A program made the position numbers and the translations under genes. Positions 16,913 to 26,379 of a DNA stretch of 64,000 bases are shown here, one piece after another. The DNA lies in contig NZ_JAERRH010000024.1 of assembly GCF_016741855.1 (NCBI RefSeq), positions 24,131 to 88,130 on the forward strand. The letters run 5' to 3'. The notes beneath the pieces were generated by a model. That model was not told the origin of the DNA and ran no database searches. It saw only the letters and a list, made by a program, of their open reading frames with translations. Within the stretch, counting starts at the first letter, position 1. Each line of letters opens with the position of its first letter. The DNA is from Streptomyces musisoli (GTDB lineage Bacteria; Actinomycetota; Actinomycetes; Streptomycetales; Streptomycetaceae).

Positions 16913-19900
16913 ACTCGTCGAGGAGCAGGCGCGGTCGGCACCCGACGCCATCGCGCTGATCGACGGCACGGACCGGCTGACGTACGCCCAGCTCGACGCG
17001 CGCGCCGCCCGGTCGGCCGCACTGCTCGCCCGGCACGGCGTACGGCACGGCGACACGGTCGGCGTCCATCTGGAGCGGTCGGCCGAGCTGGTCGTGACCG
17101 TCCTCGGCGTCCTCAAGGCCGGCGCCGCCTATCTGATCCTCGACCCCGGCTTCCCGGCGGCCCGCCTCGGCACGATGGCGGCGGACGCGGCCGTCACCGC
17201 CGTGGTCGCACCCCGCGGCCGGCCCCTCACCGCTCTCCGGGCGCCCGTGGTCCACCCCGAGGACGCCGAGGCCGAGGTCCCGCTGCCGCACGGCACGGTT
17301 CCCGTACGCCCCGCCGACCGCGCCTGCGTGATGTTCACCTCCGGCTCCACCGGCCGCCCCAAGGGCGTCGCCGCCCCGCACGAGGCGGTCACGGCCACCC
17401 TCACCGGCCAGGACTTCGCCTCCTTCGGCCAAGGCTCGGTCTGGCTCCAGTGCGCGCCGCTGTCCTGGGACGCGTTCGCCCTCGAACTGTGGGGCCCGCT
17501 CGTCAACGGCGGCACCTGCGTGCTGCACCCCCCGGGCCGCCCCGAACCCCTCGCGATGGCACGCCTGATCGCCGAACACGGCGTCACGTCGATGTACCTG
17601 TCGGCATCCCTGTTCAACGTCGTCGTCGACGAGTACCCCGACGCCCTCGACGGCCTGCGCGAACTCCTCGTGGGCGGCGAGGCGCTGTCGCCCCCGCACG
17701 TCGCCCGCGCCCTCGCACGCCGGCCCGGCCTCCGGCTGAGCAACGGCTACGGCCCCGTCGAGTGCATGGTCTTCCTCACCACCCACCCGGTCACCCCCGA
17801 GGACCTGCGCACCGGCGGCCCCCTCCCGATCGGCCGCCCGCTCGCCGGGAAACGCCTGTACGTCCTCGACGAACGGCTGCGACCGGTCCCCGACGGCGGC
17901 ACCGGAGAGCTGTACGCGGCCGGTGCCGGCCTGGCCCGCGAGTACACCGGCCGGCCCGCCCTCACCGCCGAACGGTTCGTCGCCGCCCCCTCGGGCGAGC
18001 GCCTCTACCGCACCGGTGACCTGGTCCGCCGCCGCCCCGACGGCGTCCTGGAGCACCTCGGCCGCGCCGACAGCCAGCTCAAGATCCGGGGCTTCCGGGT
18101 GGAACCCGGCGAGATAGAGACGGTCCTCACCGCGCACCCGGGCGTCGACCGGGCCGCCGTGGTCGCCCACGCCCATCCGGCGGGGGACCGGCAGCTGGTC
18201 GCGTACGTCGTCCCCCGCGGAGCGCCGGCGCCCTCGGCCGACGACCTGCGCGACCACGCCCGCACCACCCTCCCCGACCACCTGGTACCGGCCGCCTTCG
18301 TGACCCTGGACGCGCTGCCCCTCACCCCGAGCGGCAAGCTGGACCGGCAGGCACTGCCCGAGCCGGGCCCCGCCCCCGCGCGGACCGACGCGGCGGCCGG
18401 TGGGACCGGCGCCGCGGCCGAGGGGACCGTCGGCACCCTCTGCGCCCTGTTCTCCCAGGTCCTCTCGGTCCCCCTCGGCCCCGACGACGACTTCTTCCGC
18501 CACGGCGGCAACTCCCTCCTCGCCGCCCGCCTGACGGGCCGTGTCCGCTCCGCGCTCGGTGTGGAGCTGGACCTCCGGACGCTCTTCGAGGCGCCGACCC
18601 CGGCCGGGCTCGCCCCGCTCGTCGACCGCGCCCCCGCCGCCGCAACGCCGCCCGAGCCCGTCGCCGCGTCGGGCGCGCTGCCCGTGTCCGACGCCCAGCA
18701 ACGCCTGTGGTTCCTCGACCGGACCGGCGCGGGCGCCGCCTACAACCTCCCCATGCTGGTCCGGCTGCGCGGAACCGTCGATCCGGACGCGCTCGCCGAC
18801 GCGCTGGCCGACGTGGCCGACCGGCACGAGGTGCTGCGGACACTGTTCGGCGAGACCGACGGCGTCCCCGTGCGGCGGGTGGTGCGCGGGACACGGGCCA
18901 GGCCGCCCTTCACGCACGAGCACGCCGGGGAGCGGGAGCTGGCGTCCCGTATCGCGCGGGCGGCGCGGCACCGCTTCGATCTGAGCGCCGAACTTCCCGT
19001 CCGGGCCGTGCTGTTCACCCTTCGCGAGCGGCCGCAGGAGCACGCGCTGCTCGTGCTGGTGCACCACATCGCCGGTGACGGCTGGTCGCTGCGCCCGCTG
19101 TTCCGCGATCTGTCGCAGGCCTACGCCGCCCGCGTCCAGGGCCGCCCGCCCGGCTTCGGCCCGCTCGCCGTCCCGTACGCCGAGCACGCCCGCCGCCGCC
19201 TCGACCGGCTGGGCTCCCCGGCCGACCCCGAGTCCCCGGCGGCCGCACAGCTCGCCTACTGGACGGAGCGGCTGGCGGGCCTGGACGCCGACGGCCCGCT
19301 GCTGCCGCGCCGCCCGGAGGCGCCGGCCGTACCCGGTCCGGCCGCCGGCGTCGTCGTACGGCGGCTGGATCCGGCGGCCCACGCCCGGCTCGTCGACTCC
19401 GCGCACGCCCAGGGCGCCACCCTCTTCATGGCCCTGCACGCGGCCCTGGTCACCGCGCTGCTGCGGGCCGGCGCCGGACCCGACACGGCGGTCGGCGCGC
19501 CCGTGGCCGCACGGGCGTCGGACAGCGACGTCGAGGACGTCGTCGGGTTCTTCGTGAACCTGCTGGTCCTGCGCACCGACGCGTCCGGCGACCCCACCGC
19601 GGCCGAACTGCTGGCCCGCGTCCGGGACACCGACCTCGCGGCCTTCGCCCACCAGGACGTCCCGTTCGAGCAGGTCGTCGGCGCGCTCAACCCGGCCCGC
19701 AGGCCCGGCCGGCAACCGTTCACCGAGGTGGTCCTGGCGCTCCAGAACAACGCGCGTGCCGAGGTCACGCTGCCCGGCGCCCAGGACGGCGTGGAGCTGG
19801 TCCGCACCGGGTCCGCCCGGTTCGAGCTGCTCGTCGACGTGTCCGAGACGACCGCCCCCAACGGCACACCCGGCGGCCTCACCCTCACCCTCGAGTACCG

Positions 19901-20447
19901 GGCCGAGGCCCTGGAGGAGTCCTTCGTCGCCTGGCTGGCCGAGGCGCTCCCCAAGGCCCTGGAGGCCGCCGCGGCCGCCCCGGGAACCCGCCTCTCCGCG
20001 CTCGACCTGCCGCGACCGCCCCGCCGGGCGGGCACCGCCGACCGCCTCGCGGCACCGGCCCGTGCCACCGCGCCCGCCGTCGGCACGGCCGCCCTCGGCA
20101 CACCGTCCGAGGAGCGCGTCGCCGCGGTCTGGCGCGATGTCCTCGGCCTGCCCCACGTCGGCCGCCACGACGACTTCTTCGCCCTCGGCGGCAACTCGCT
20201 GCGCGCCGTACGGGTCGCCGCCCGGCTCAGCACCCCCGACCGGCCGGTGACCGCGGCACAGCTGTTCGCCACCCCCACCGTCGCCGCCCTCGCCGCCGAA
20301 CTGGAGGAGGCCGCGGACCGCCCGCAGCCCGCCATGGCACCCATTCCCCGCAGGGCGCGCGTACCGCAGCGACCCCAGACACCCGAGCCGGCCGCACCCC
20401 ACCGCGGCGGCAGGAAGCAGGAGGACAGGCAGTGGACCTCAGCGTGA
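16896..20447 (+). CDS. NRPS, A-T-C-T
   Basis: 1183 residues. Domains: adenylation (about 5-500; MFTSGSTGRPKG, YRTGDLVRR, SGKLDRQ), carrier (HGGNSLLAARL near 530), condensation (592-1035; active-site HHIAGDGWS near 723) and a second carrier (LGGNSLRAVRV near 1095). A pocket residues by GrsA numbering read D-A-L-Y-L-G-G-V-F, like aliphatic-residue pockets, and the usual GPTE is GPVE. The second T has no A domain in this protein, so it must be charged in trans or receive a chain from another protein. It starts directly with A, like an initiator. The next gene, a monooxygenase, overlaps its end. Confidence 0.93.
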   Translation: MKCVHELVEEQARSAPDAIALIDGTDRLTYAQLDARAARSAALLARHGVRHGDTVGVHLERSAELVVTVLGVLKAGAAYLILDPGFPAARLGTMAADAAVTAVVAPRGRPLTALRAPVVHPEDAEAEVPLPHGTVPVRPADRACVMFTSGSTGRPKGVAAPHEAVTATLTGQDFASFGQGSVWLQCAPLSWDAFALELWGPLVNGGTCVLHPPGRPEPLAMARLIAEHGVTSMYLSASLFNVVVDEYPDALDGLRELLVGGEALSPPHVARALARRPGLRLSNGYGPVECMVFLTTHPVTPEDLRTGGPLPIGRPLAGKRLYVLDERLRPVPDGGTGELYAAGAGLAREYTGRPALTAERFVAAPSGERLYRTGDLVRRRPDGVLEHLGRADSQLKIRGFRVEPGEIETVLTAHPGVDRAAVVAHAHPAGDRQLVAYVVPRGAPAPSADDLRDHARTTLPDHLVPAAFVTLDALPLTPSGKLDRQALPEPGPAPARTDAAAGGTGAAAEGTVGTLCALFSQVLSVPLGPDDDFFRHGGNSLLAARLTGRVRSALGVELDLRTLFEAPTPAGLAPLVDRAPAAATPPEPVAASGALPVSDAQQRLWFLDRTGAGAAYNLPMLVRLRGTVDPDALADALADVADRHEVLRTLFGETDGVPVRRVVRGTRARPPFTHEHAGERELASRIARAARHRFDLSAELPVRAVLFTLRERPQEHALLVLVHHIAGDGWSLRPLFRDLSQAYAARVQGRPPGFGPLAVPYAEHARRRLDRLGSPADPESPAAAQLAYWTERLAGLDADGPLLPRRPEAPAVPGPAAGVVVRRLDPAAHARLVDSAHAQGATLFMALHAALVTALLRAGAGPDTAVGAPVAARASDSDVEDVVGFFVNLLVLRTDASGDPTAAELLARVRDTDLAAFAHQDVPFEQVVGALNPARRPGRQPFTEVVLALQNNARAEVTLPGAQDGVELVRTGSARFELLVDVSETTAPNGTPGGLTLTLEYRAEALEESFVAWLAEALPKALEAAAAAPGTRLSALDLPRPPRRAGTADRLAAPARATAPAVGTAALGTPSEERVAAVWRDVLGLPHVGRHDDFFALGGNSLRAVRVAARLSTPDRPVTAAQLFATPTVAALAAELEEAADRPQPAMAPIPRRARVPQRPQTPEPAAPHRGGRKQEDRQWTSA

Positions 20448-21487
20448 TGTTCTTCGGTGCGGACAGCACCGCCACCGGGCAGGTGCGGCACGAGCGCACG
20501 TACGAGGACATCCTCACCGTCGCCCGCGCCGCCGACCGCCTCGGCTTCCACGCCCTGTGGACGCCCGAACGCCACTTCCAGCAGGTCGGTCAGGTGTTCT
20601 CCAGCCCGCCGGTGCTCAGCGCGGCGCTCGCCGTGGCCACCGAGCGGATCGGGATCCGGGCCGGCAGCGTCGTACTGCCGCTGCACCACCCGCTGAAGGT
20701 CGCGGAGGACTGGGCGGTCGTGGACAACCTCTCGCACGGCCGGGCGGGCCTGTCCGTCGCCACCGGCTGGCACTCCGCCGACTTCGCGCTCGCGCCCGGC
20801 AACTACGCCGACCGCCGCGCCCGCACCCTGGACACCGTCCCCGTCCTGCGCGCGCTGTGGGCGGGCGAGAGCGCCGAGTTCCCGGACGGCACGGGCAAGC
20901 CGGTGAGCGTGCTGCCCCAGCCGCGGCCCGTGCAGGAGTCGCTGCCGCTGTGGATCACCACCTCCGGCAACCCGGAGACGTGGGAGGCGGCCGGCCGGCT
21001 GCGCTGCGGAGTGCTCGGCGCGACCGTCGGACAGAGCCGGGACGACCTCGCCGACCGCATCGCCCGCTACCGCGCCGCCTGCGCGGCCGCCCCCGACCAG
21101 CGGGGCACCGACGCGCACGGCCGCGTGACGCTCATGGCGCACACCTACGTCGGCGCGGACGACGCGGAGGTACGGCGCCTCGCCGCCGCCCCGCTGAAGA
21201 CGTACCTCGCCTCCTACCTCCGGCAGACCGCCGCCAACCGCACCGCCGACGCCGGTACCGCCACGCTCACCGAGGAGAAGACCGCGCTGCTCGCCGAGTT
21301 CGCGTTCGAGCGCTATCTGAGCTGGGGCAGCCTGCTGGGCTCGCCCGGCCACTGCGCCAAGATGCTCGCCGATCTGGCGGAACTGGGCGTGGACGAGGTC
21401 GCCTGCTTCGTCGACTTCGGCCTCGGACTCGACGACGTGCTCACCAGCCTGAACCGGCTGGCCGAACTGAAGGAGAGCCTGTCATGA
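20432..21487 (+). CDS. Stand-alone luciferase-like FMN monooxygenase (MupA/Atu3671-type)
   Basis: 351-residue luciferase-like flavin monooxygenase. Key segments: LSVMFFG at the start, ALWTPERHF, SSPPVLSAALA, AGSVVLPLHHP, VVDNLSHGRAGLSVATGWH and PLWITTSGNPETWE. This form usually occurs as a domain embedded in NRPS/PKS modules, where it oxidises the carrier-bound intermediate; here it is a free protein between the A-T-C-T and C-A-T-E genes. GTG at 20432 follows GGAGGACAGGCA and overlaps the preceding gene; its stop overlaps the next start by 4 nt. A hydroxylated or otherwise oxidised residue in the product is inferred. Confidence 0.92.
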   Translation: MDLSVMFFGADSTATGQVRHERTYEDILTVARAADRLGFHALWTPERHFQQVGQVFSSPPVLSAALAVATERIGIRAGSVVLPLHHPLKVAEDWAVVDNLSHGRAGLSVATGWHSADFALAPGNYADRRARTLDTVPVLRALWAGESAEFPDGTGKPVSVLPQPRPVQESLPLWITTSGNPETWEAAGRLRCGVLGATVGQSRDDLADRIARYRAACAAAPDQRGTDAHGRVTLMAHTYVGADDAEVRRLAAAPLKTYLASYLRQTAANRTADAGTATLTEEKTALLAEFAFERYLSWGSLLGSPGHCAKMLADLAELGVDEVACFVDFGLGLDDVLTSLNRLAELKESLS

Positions 21488-24400
21488 CCGCCCCCGTCCG
21501 TCAGGGGGCGCGGCCCGCCGCCTCCCTCGCCGACCGCTTCAGCGCGCTCGGCGGCGAGCAGCGCGTAAAGCTGCTGCGCAAACTGGTGGAGAGCGGACGT
21601 GTGCGGGACGTGCCCGCCGTCGTCCCGCCGAGGGACCCCGCCCGGCCGGTCCGGCTCAGCCCCGCGCAGCAGGACCTGTGGGCGTACGAGTCGCTGTATC
21701 CCGGCACCCCCGCCCTCAACCTGTGCTGCGCCTACCACTTCGACGACCCCGTGGACACCGCCCACCTGGAGGCCGCGCTCACCCTCGTCCAGGAGCACCA
21801 CGACATCCTGCGCACCCGGATCACCGAGGGCCCCGGCGGCGAACCCCACGTCGACTTCCCCGACACCGGACCCTTCGTCCTGGAGCACGACGACCTGCGC
21901 GGCACCGGAACCACCGTCCACCAGGCCTTCGACGCCTTCCGCCGCCGCCCCTTCGACCTGGCTGGGGGCAGGCTGATACGCGGCCGCTTCGTACGCGTCG
22001 ACGACCGCCGTACGACCCTGATGCTGAGCGTGCACCACGCCATCGCCGACTGGTGGTCCTTCGACGTCCTCCAGACCGAGTTCGCCGAGGCCTACCTCGC
22101 CGTCCGCGAGGGCACGGAGCCCCGGTCGACGCGCCCCGCCATCCAGTACGCCGACTTCTCCGCCTGGCAGGGCGAACTGGAGGAGGCCGGCGTCTTCGGT
22201 GAGCGCCTCGCCTTCTGGCGCCGCTACCTGGCCGACCCGCCCGGCCCGCTCACGGCCCCGGGCTACGGGTCCGCCGCCGACGAGCCCGACCGCGACCCCG
22301 ACGCCGTCGTCCACATCGGCTTCGACCTCGACCCGCCCACCGCCGCCGCCGTCCGCGCCCTGGCCCGCCGCTCCGGCACCACCGTCTACGGCGTCCTGAT
22401 GGCCGCGTTCGCGGTCCTCGCCCACCGGGTCACCGGCGCCGAGGACATGGTCCTGGGCACGCCCGTCGCCAACCGGTCCGCCAAGGGCCTGGAGCGGGTC
22501 ATCGGCTACGTCATGAACGCCGTCCCCACCCGCTGGCGGGTGCGCCCCGACGGCTCCTTCGCCGACCTCGTCGCCGTGTTCGCGGCCGACTTCCCCGACC
22601 TCGTCGCCAACGCGGACCTGCCGGTCGGCCGGATCGTCGCGGCAGCCGCACCCGAGCGCAGCATCGGCCGGTCCCCGCTGTTCCAGTGGGTCTTCATGCA
22701 CCTCACCCAGCAGCCGAGCGTCTCCGCCGTACGCGAGTTCGCCGAACCGGAACGCATTCACACCGGCGGCGAGCACGACCTCGTCGGCGTGGTGAAGGAC
22801 AGCGGCGACGCGATGATCGGCAGTTTCGAGATCCGCACGGACACGTTCTCGCCGGCGGCGGTGCAGCGGTGGGCCGAGTGCTACGTCGAACTGCTCAAGC
22901 AGGTCACCGCGGACCCGGCACTGCGGGTGGGCGACATCTCCATCGTGCCTCCGGGCCTGCGCGAGCGCCTGCTCGGCCTGGCGTCCGGCTCCGGTGCGGT
23001 GGAGCCGGTCTCGCTGCCCGGGCTGGTGGCCCGCCACGCCGCCCGCACCCCGGACGCGCCCGCGCTCGACACCGGCGCGCGGGTCTGGTCGTACGGCCAA
23101 CTCGCCGACCGGGTCGACCGGCTGGCCGGTGCGCTGGCCCGGCGCGGGGCCGGTCCCGGGAGCATCGTGGCGGTTCTTCGAGGCCGCGGCACGGACTGGC
23201 CGGTGACCGCGCTGGCCGTCCAGCGGACGGGCGCCGCGTATCTCCCCCTCGATCCCGAGTACCCCGCGGAACGCCTGCGGCGCACGCTGGCCGACGCGGG
23301 CCCGGTGCTGGTCGTCGCGGACGACGAGGTGCCGGCGGCCGGCGACGTGCCGGTGCTCGTCCTGGGCCCGGAGGCGTACGAGGGCGAGCCGCTGACCGGC
23401 CCCTGCCCGGACCCGTCCGGCCCCGCCTACGTCATCCACACCTCCGGCTCCACCGGCACCCCCAAGGGGGTCGTCGTCCCGCACTCGGGACTGGCCGCGC
23501 TCGCGGAGTCCCTGGCGGGCGGGCTGGGCCTGGGCCCCGGGGACCGGGTGCTCCAGCTGGGCCCCCCGACCTTCGACATATCGGTCGCCGACCTGTGCAT
23601 GGCCTTCGGCTCCGGCGCGACGCTGGTGCTGCCGCCGGCCGGGCTGCTGGTGGGGGAGGACCTGGGGCGGGTGCTGACGCACCGCCGGGTGTCCGCGGTC
23701 ATGACGACACCGTCCGTGCTGGCGACGGTCCCCGCCGGTGCCTACCCCCACCTGAGGGTGCTGGCGGTCGGCGCGGAGGTCTGCCCGCCGGAGCTGGTGG
23801 AGCGCTGGGCGACGGACGGCCGCCGCTTCCAGAACGTGTACGGCCCCACCGAGGCGACGGTGGCGGTGACGCTCTCCGAGCCCCTCGCCCGCGGGCAGGC
23901 CCGCCCGCCCCTGGGCCGCCCCCTCGCCGGCACGCACGTACGCCTGCTCGACGGCAGGCTCCGCCCGGCGGCCCCGGGCACCCAGGGCGAGCTCTACCTC
24001 GCGGGCCCCCTGGCCCACGGCTATCTGCACCGCCCCGGGCAGACGGCCGCCCGCTTCACCGCCGACCCCTACGGCCCCCCGGGCTCCCGCATGTACCGCA
24101 CCGGCGACCTCGCCTGGCAGGACGACGACGGCACCTTCCACTACCTGGGCCGCACCGACGACCAGGTGAAGCTCCGCGGCCTGCGCGCGGAACCCGCCGA
24201 GATCGCGGCCGTCCTCGCCGAACACCCCGCCGTCGGCCGGTCGGTGGCCCTGGTCCGGGAGGGCGGGGCCGGCCGCCCGCAGCTGGTCGGCTACGTCGTC
24301 CCGGCCCCCGGCCACCGCCCGGACCCGGACGCCCTGCTCACCCACGCGGCCGAACGTCTGCCCGCCGGCCTGGTCCCGGCCGACGTGGTCGTCCTCGACG

Positions 24401-26379
24401 CGTTCCCGCTGACCGCCAACGGGAAGATCGACAAGGCCGCACTGCCGGCCCCCGCCCCCCGCGGCCCGGTCGCGTCCGCCGCCCCGGCCCGCGCCCTGTC
24501 CCCCGCCGAACAGACCCTGTGCGCCCTGTACTCCGAGGTCCTCGGCACCGGACCCGCGGGCGTGGAGGTGGACGCGGACTTCTTCCGGCTCGGCGGCGAC
24601 AGCATCATGGCGATCCAGCTCGCCGCCCGCGCCGCGGCCGCCGGTCTGCTCCTCGCCCCGAGGGACGTCTTCACCGCGCGCACCCCGGCCCGCCTGGCCC
24701 TGTCGGCCCGCCCGGCGACTCCCGAGCGGCCCGCCGGCCCCGACCTGGCGGAGGGCCGCCTCCCCCTCACCCCGATCATGCACTGGTGGCGTGAACAGGG
24801 CTCCCCGCTGGGCACGTTCATCCAGTCCATGGCGTTCCCCGTCCCGCACGGCGTCGGCCCGGACCGCATCCGCGCGGCCGTCACGGCCCTGGCCGAACGG
24901 CACGCCGCCCTCCGCATGCGGCTGATACGGCACGACGACTTCGCCGACTGGGAACTGGAGGCAGGCCCCGCCACCGTACGCACGGAACGGATCGCCGTAC
25001 CCGCCGGCACCCTCCCGGACGGCCTCGCGGAGGAGTCGGCGCGCTCGGCCGTGCTCGATCCGGAGCAGGGGGAGATGCTGCGGGCCGTCTGGTTCGACGC
25101 CGGCCCCGACCGGCCCGGTCTGCTGCTGCTCCTCGTGCACCACCTGGCGGTCGACGGGGTGTCCTGGCGGGTGCTGGGGCAGGAGCTGGCGCGGCTGCTG
25201 GCGGACGGCGGCGAGCCCACGACGGATCCGGGCGCCTCGTTCGCACGGTGGGCGCGGCTGCTGCCCGCCGAGGCGGAGCGTGCGGTGGGCGAGCTGGACT
25301 GGTGGACGGACCAGCTGACCGACGCCGGGAAGGCCCGGCTGACGGACGGGCCGGACGACTGGACGAGCCGGTCCGCCGGGTCGGCCCCCGCCCCGCGCCG
25401 CGCCGCCGTCACCGTGGAGCTGGACGCCGGACTGACCCGGGACGCCCTGGTCACCCTCCCCGGTGCGTTCCACTGCGGCACCGACGCCGTCCTGCTCACC
25501 GCCCTGGTCCGGGCGGCCGTCCGCCGGCGCGGCACCGGCACCGGTCTCCTCCTGCACCTGGAGGGGCACGGGCGCGAGGCGCTGTCGGCACCCGTCGACG
25601 TCTCGCGCACCGTCGGCTGGTTCGTCACCCAGTACCCGGTCCGTCTCGACCCCGGCGAGGACACCGGTGCCGCGGCGCTCAAGCGGGTCAAGGAGCAGCT
25701 GCGGGCGGTGCCGTCCGCCGGGCTCGGCTGGGGCCTGCTGCGCTACCTCCACCCCGGGGCCGGTCCGGTCCTGGCCGGGCTGCCCGCTCCCGACGTCCGC
25801 TTCGCCTACCTGGGCCGTTTCGCCGGTGACGACGCGGCCGGCGGGCGGCTGCTGGACTCCGGGCCGGAGGCGGTGCCGGTCGCCCACGCCCTGGAGATCG
25901 ACGTACTGGCGCGGGGCGCGGAGGGCGAACCGCGGCTGGAGGCCACGTTCTCGTACGCGGAGGGTGTGCTCACCGGGGACGACGTGCGCGAGCTGGCCCG
26001 GCTGTGGACCGAGGAACTCACGGCCCTCGTGGCGGCCACGGCGGACGGCTCGGCCGCCGGCCACACTCCGTCCGACTTCCCGCTGGTCGACCTGACCGTC
26101 GACCAGCTCATGGAGTACGAGGACGACCTGGAGTTCGAGGACGACGGCGACGACTTCGACGGCCTCGACCACCTCGACGGCTCCGATCGCGGCGACGGCC
26201 TCGACGGCTCTGACCGGCTCGACGGCCTCGACCGGCTCGACGGCTTCGATCGCACCGACGGCTTCGACCGCTTCGATCGCGGCGACGGCTCTGAGCGGCT
26301 CGACGGCTCTGAGCGGCTCGACGGCTCTGAGCGGCTCGACCGCCTCGACCGGCTCGACGGCGAGGTGACCGACCGGTGA
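21484..26379 (+). CDS. NRPS, C-A-T-E with acidic repetitive tail
   Basis: 1631 residues. Condensation (about 55-480), adenylation (510-1000, HTSGSTGTPKG), carrier (LGGDSIMAIQL near 1040; GGDS is the form usual before E domains) and epimerisation (1096-1520; HHLAVDGVSW, EGHGRE, RTVGWFVTQYP). Epimerisation implies a D-residue. The C-domain active site reads HHAIADWWS, with Trp where DGWS has Gly, though HHxxxD remains. A pocket: D-I-A-M-A-G-V-V-A, unassigned. From about residue 1537 the tail is strongly acidic and repetitive (LDGSDR, LDGLDR, LDGSER units) up to the stop, which overlaps the next gene by 4 nt. Confidence 0.95.
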   Translation: MTAPVRQGARPAASLADRFSALGGEQRVKLLRKLVESGRVRDVPAVVPPRDPARPVRLSPAQQDLWAYESLYPGTPALNLCCAYHFDDPVDTAHLEAALTLVQEHHDILRTRITEGPGGEPHVDFPDTGPFVLEHDDLRGTGTTVHQAFDAFRRRPFDLAGGRLIRGRFVRVDDRRTTLMLSVHHAIADWWSFDVLQTEFAEAYLAVREGTEPRSTRPAIQYADFSAWQGELEEAGVFGERLAFWRRYLADPPGPLTAPGYGSAADEPDRDPDAVVHIGFDLDPPTAAAVRALARRSGTTVYGVLMAAFAVLAHRVTGAEDMVLGTPVANRSAKGLERVIGYVMNAVPTRWRVRPDGSFADLVAVFAADFPDLVANADLPVGRIVAAAAPERSIGRSPLFQWVFMHLTQQPSVSAVREFAEPERIHTGGEHDLVGVVKDSGDAMIGSFEIRTDTFSPAAVQRWAECYVELLKQVTADPALRVGDISIVPPGLRERLLGLASGSGAVEPVSLPGLVARHAARTPDAPALDTGARVWSYGQLADRVDRLAGALARRGAGPGSIVAVLRGRGTDWPVTALAVQRTGAAYLPLDPEYPAERLRRTLADAGPVLVVADDEVPAAGDVPVLVLGPEAYEGEPLTGPCPDPSGPAYVIHTSGSTGTPKGVVVPHSGLAALAESLAGGLGLGPGDRVLQLGPPTFDISVADLCMAFGSGATLVLPPAGLLVGEDLGRVLTHRRVSAVMTTPSVLATVPAGAYPHLRVLAVGAEVCPPELVERWATDGRRFQNVYGPTEATVAVTLSEPLARGQARPPLGRPLAGTHVRLLDGRLRPAAPGTQGELYLAGPLAHGYLHRPGQTAARFTADPYGPPGSRMYRTGDLAWQDDDGTFHYLGRTDDQVKLRGLRAEPAEIAAVLAEHPAVGRSVALVREGGAGRPQLVGYVVPAPGHRPDPDALLTHAAERLPAGLVPADVVVLDAFPLTANGKIDKAALPAPAPRGPVASAAPARALSPAEQTLCALYSEVLGTGPAGVEVDADFFRLGGDSIMAIQLAARAAAAGLLLAPRDVFTARTPARLALSARPATPERPAGPDLAEGRLPLTPIMHWWREQGSPLGTFIQSMAFPVPHGVGPDRIRAAVTALAERHAALRMRLIRHDDFADWELEAGPATVRTERIAVPAGTLPDGLAEESARSAVLDPEQGEMLRAVWFDAGPDRPGLLLLLVHHLAVDGVSWRVLGQELARLLADGGEPTTDPGASFARWARLLPAEAERAVGELDWWTDQLTDAGKARLTDGPDDWTSRSAGSAPAPRRAAVTVELDAGLTRDALVTLPGAFHCGTDAVLLTALVRAAVRRRGTGTGLLLHLEGHGREALSAPVDVSRTVGWFVTQYPVRLDPGEDTGAAALKRVKEQLRAVPSAGLGWGLLRYLHPGAGPVLAGLPAPDVRFAYLGRFAGDDAAGGRLLDSGPEAVPVAHALEIDVLARGAEGEPRLEATFSYAEGVLTGDDVRELARLWTEELTALVAATADGSAAGHTPSDFPLVDLTVDQLMEYEDDLEFEDDGDDFDGLDHLDGSDRGDGLDGSDRLDGLDRLDGFDRTDGFDRFDRGDGSERLDGSERLDGSERLDRLDRLDGEVTDR
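26090..26376 (+). repeat. Tandem repeats coding the acidic NRPS tail
   Basis: Repeats of an Asp-Gly-rich hexapeptide coded by about 18-bp units. Three adjacent units near 26287-26340 are almost identical (GGCTCTGAGCGGCTCGAC). The frame is kept throughout, so copy-number change would lengthen or shorten the C-terminus of the C-A-T-E protein without breaking it. Confidence 0.8.

Noticed and set aside
16707..20402. Long minus-strand frame opposite the A-T-C-T gene
   Set aside because: Antisense shadow; the plus frame shows clear A, T and C motifs.
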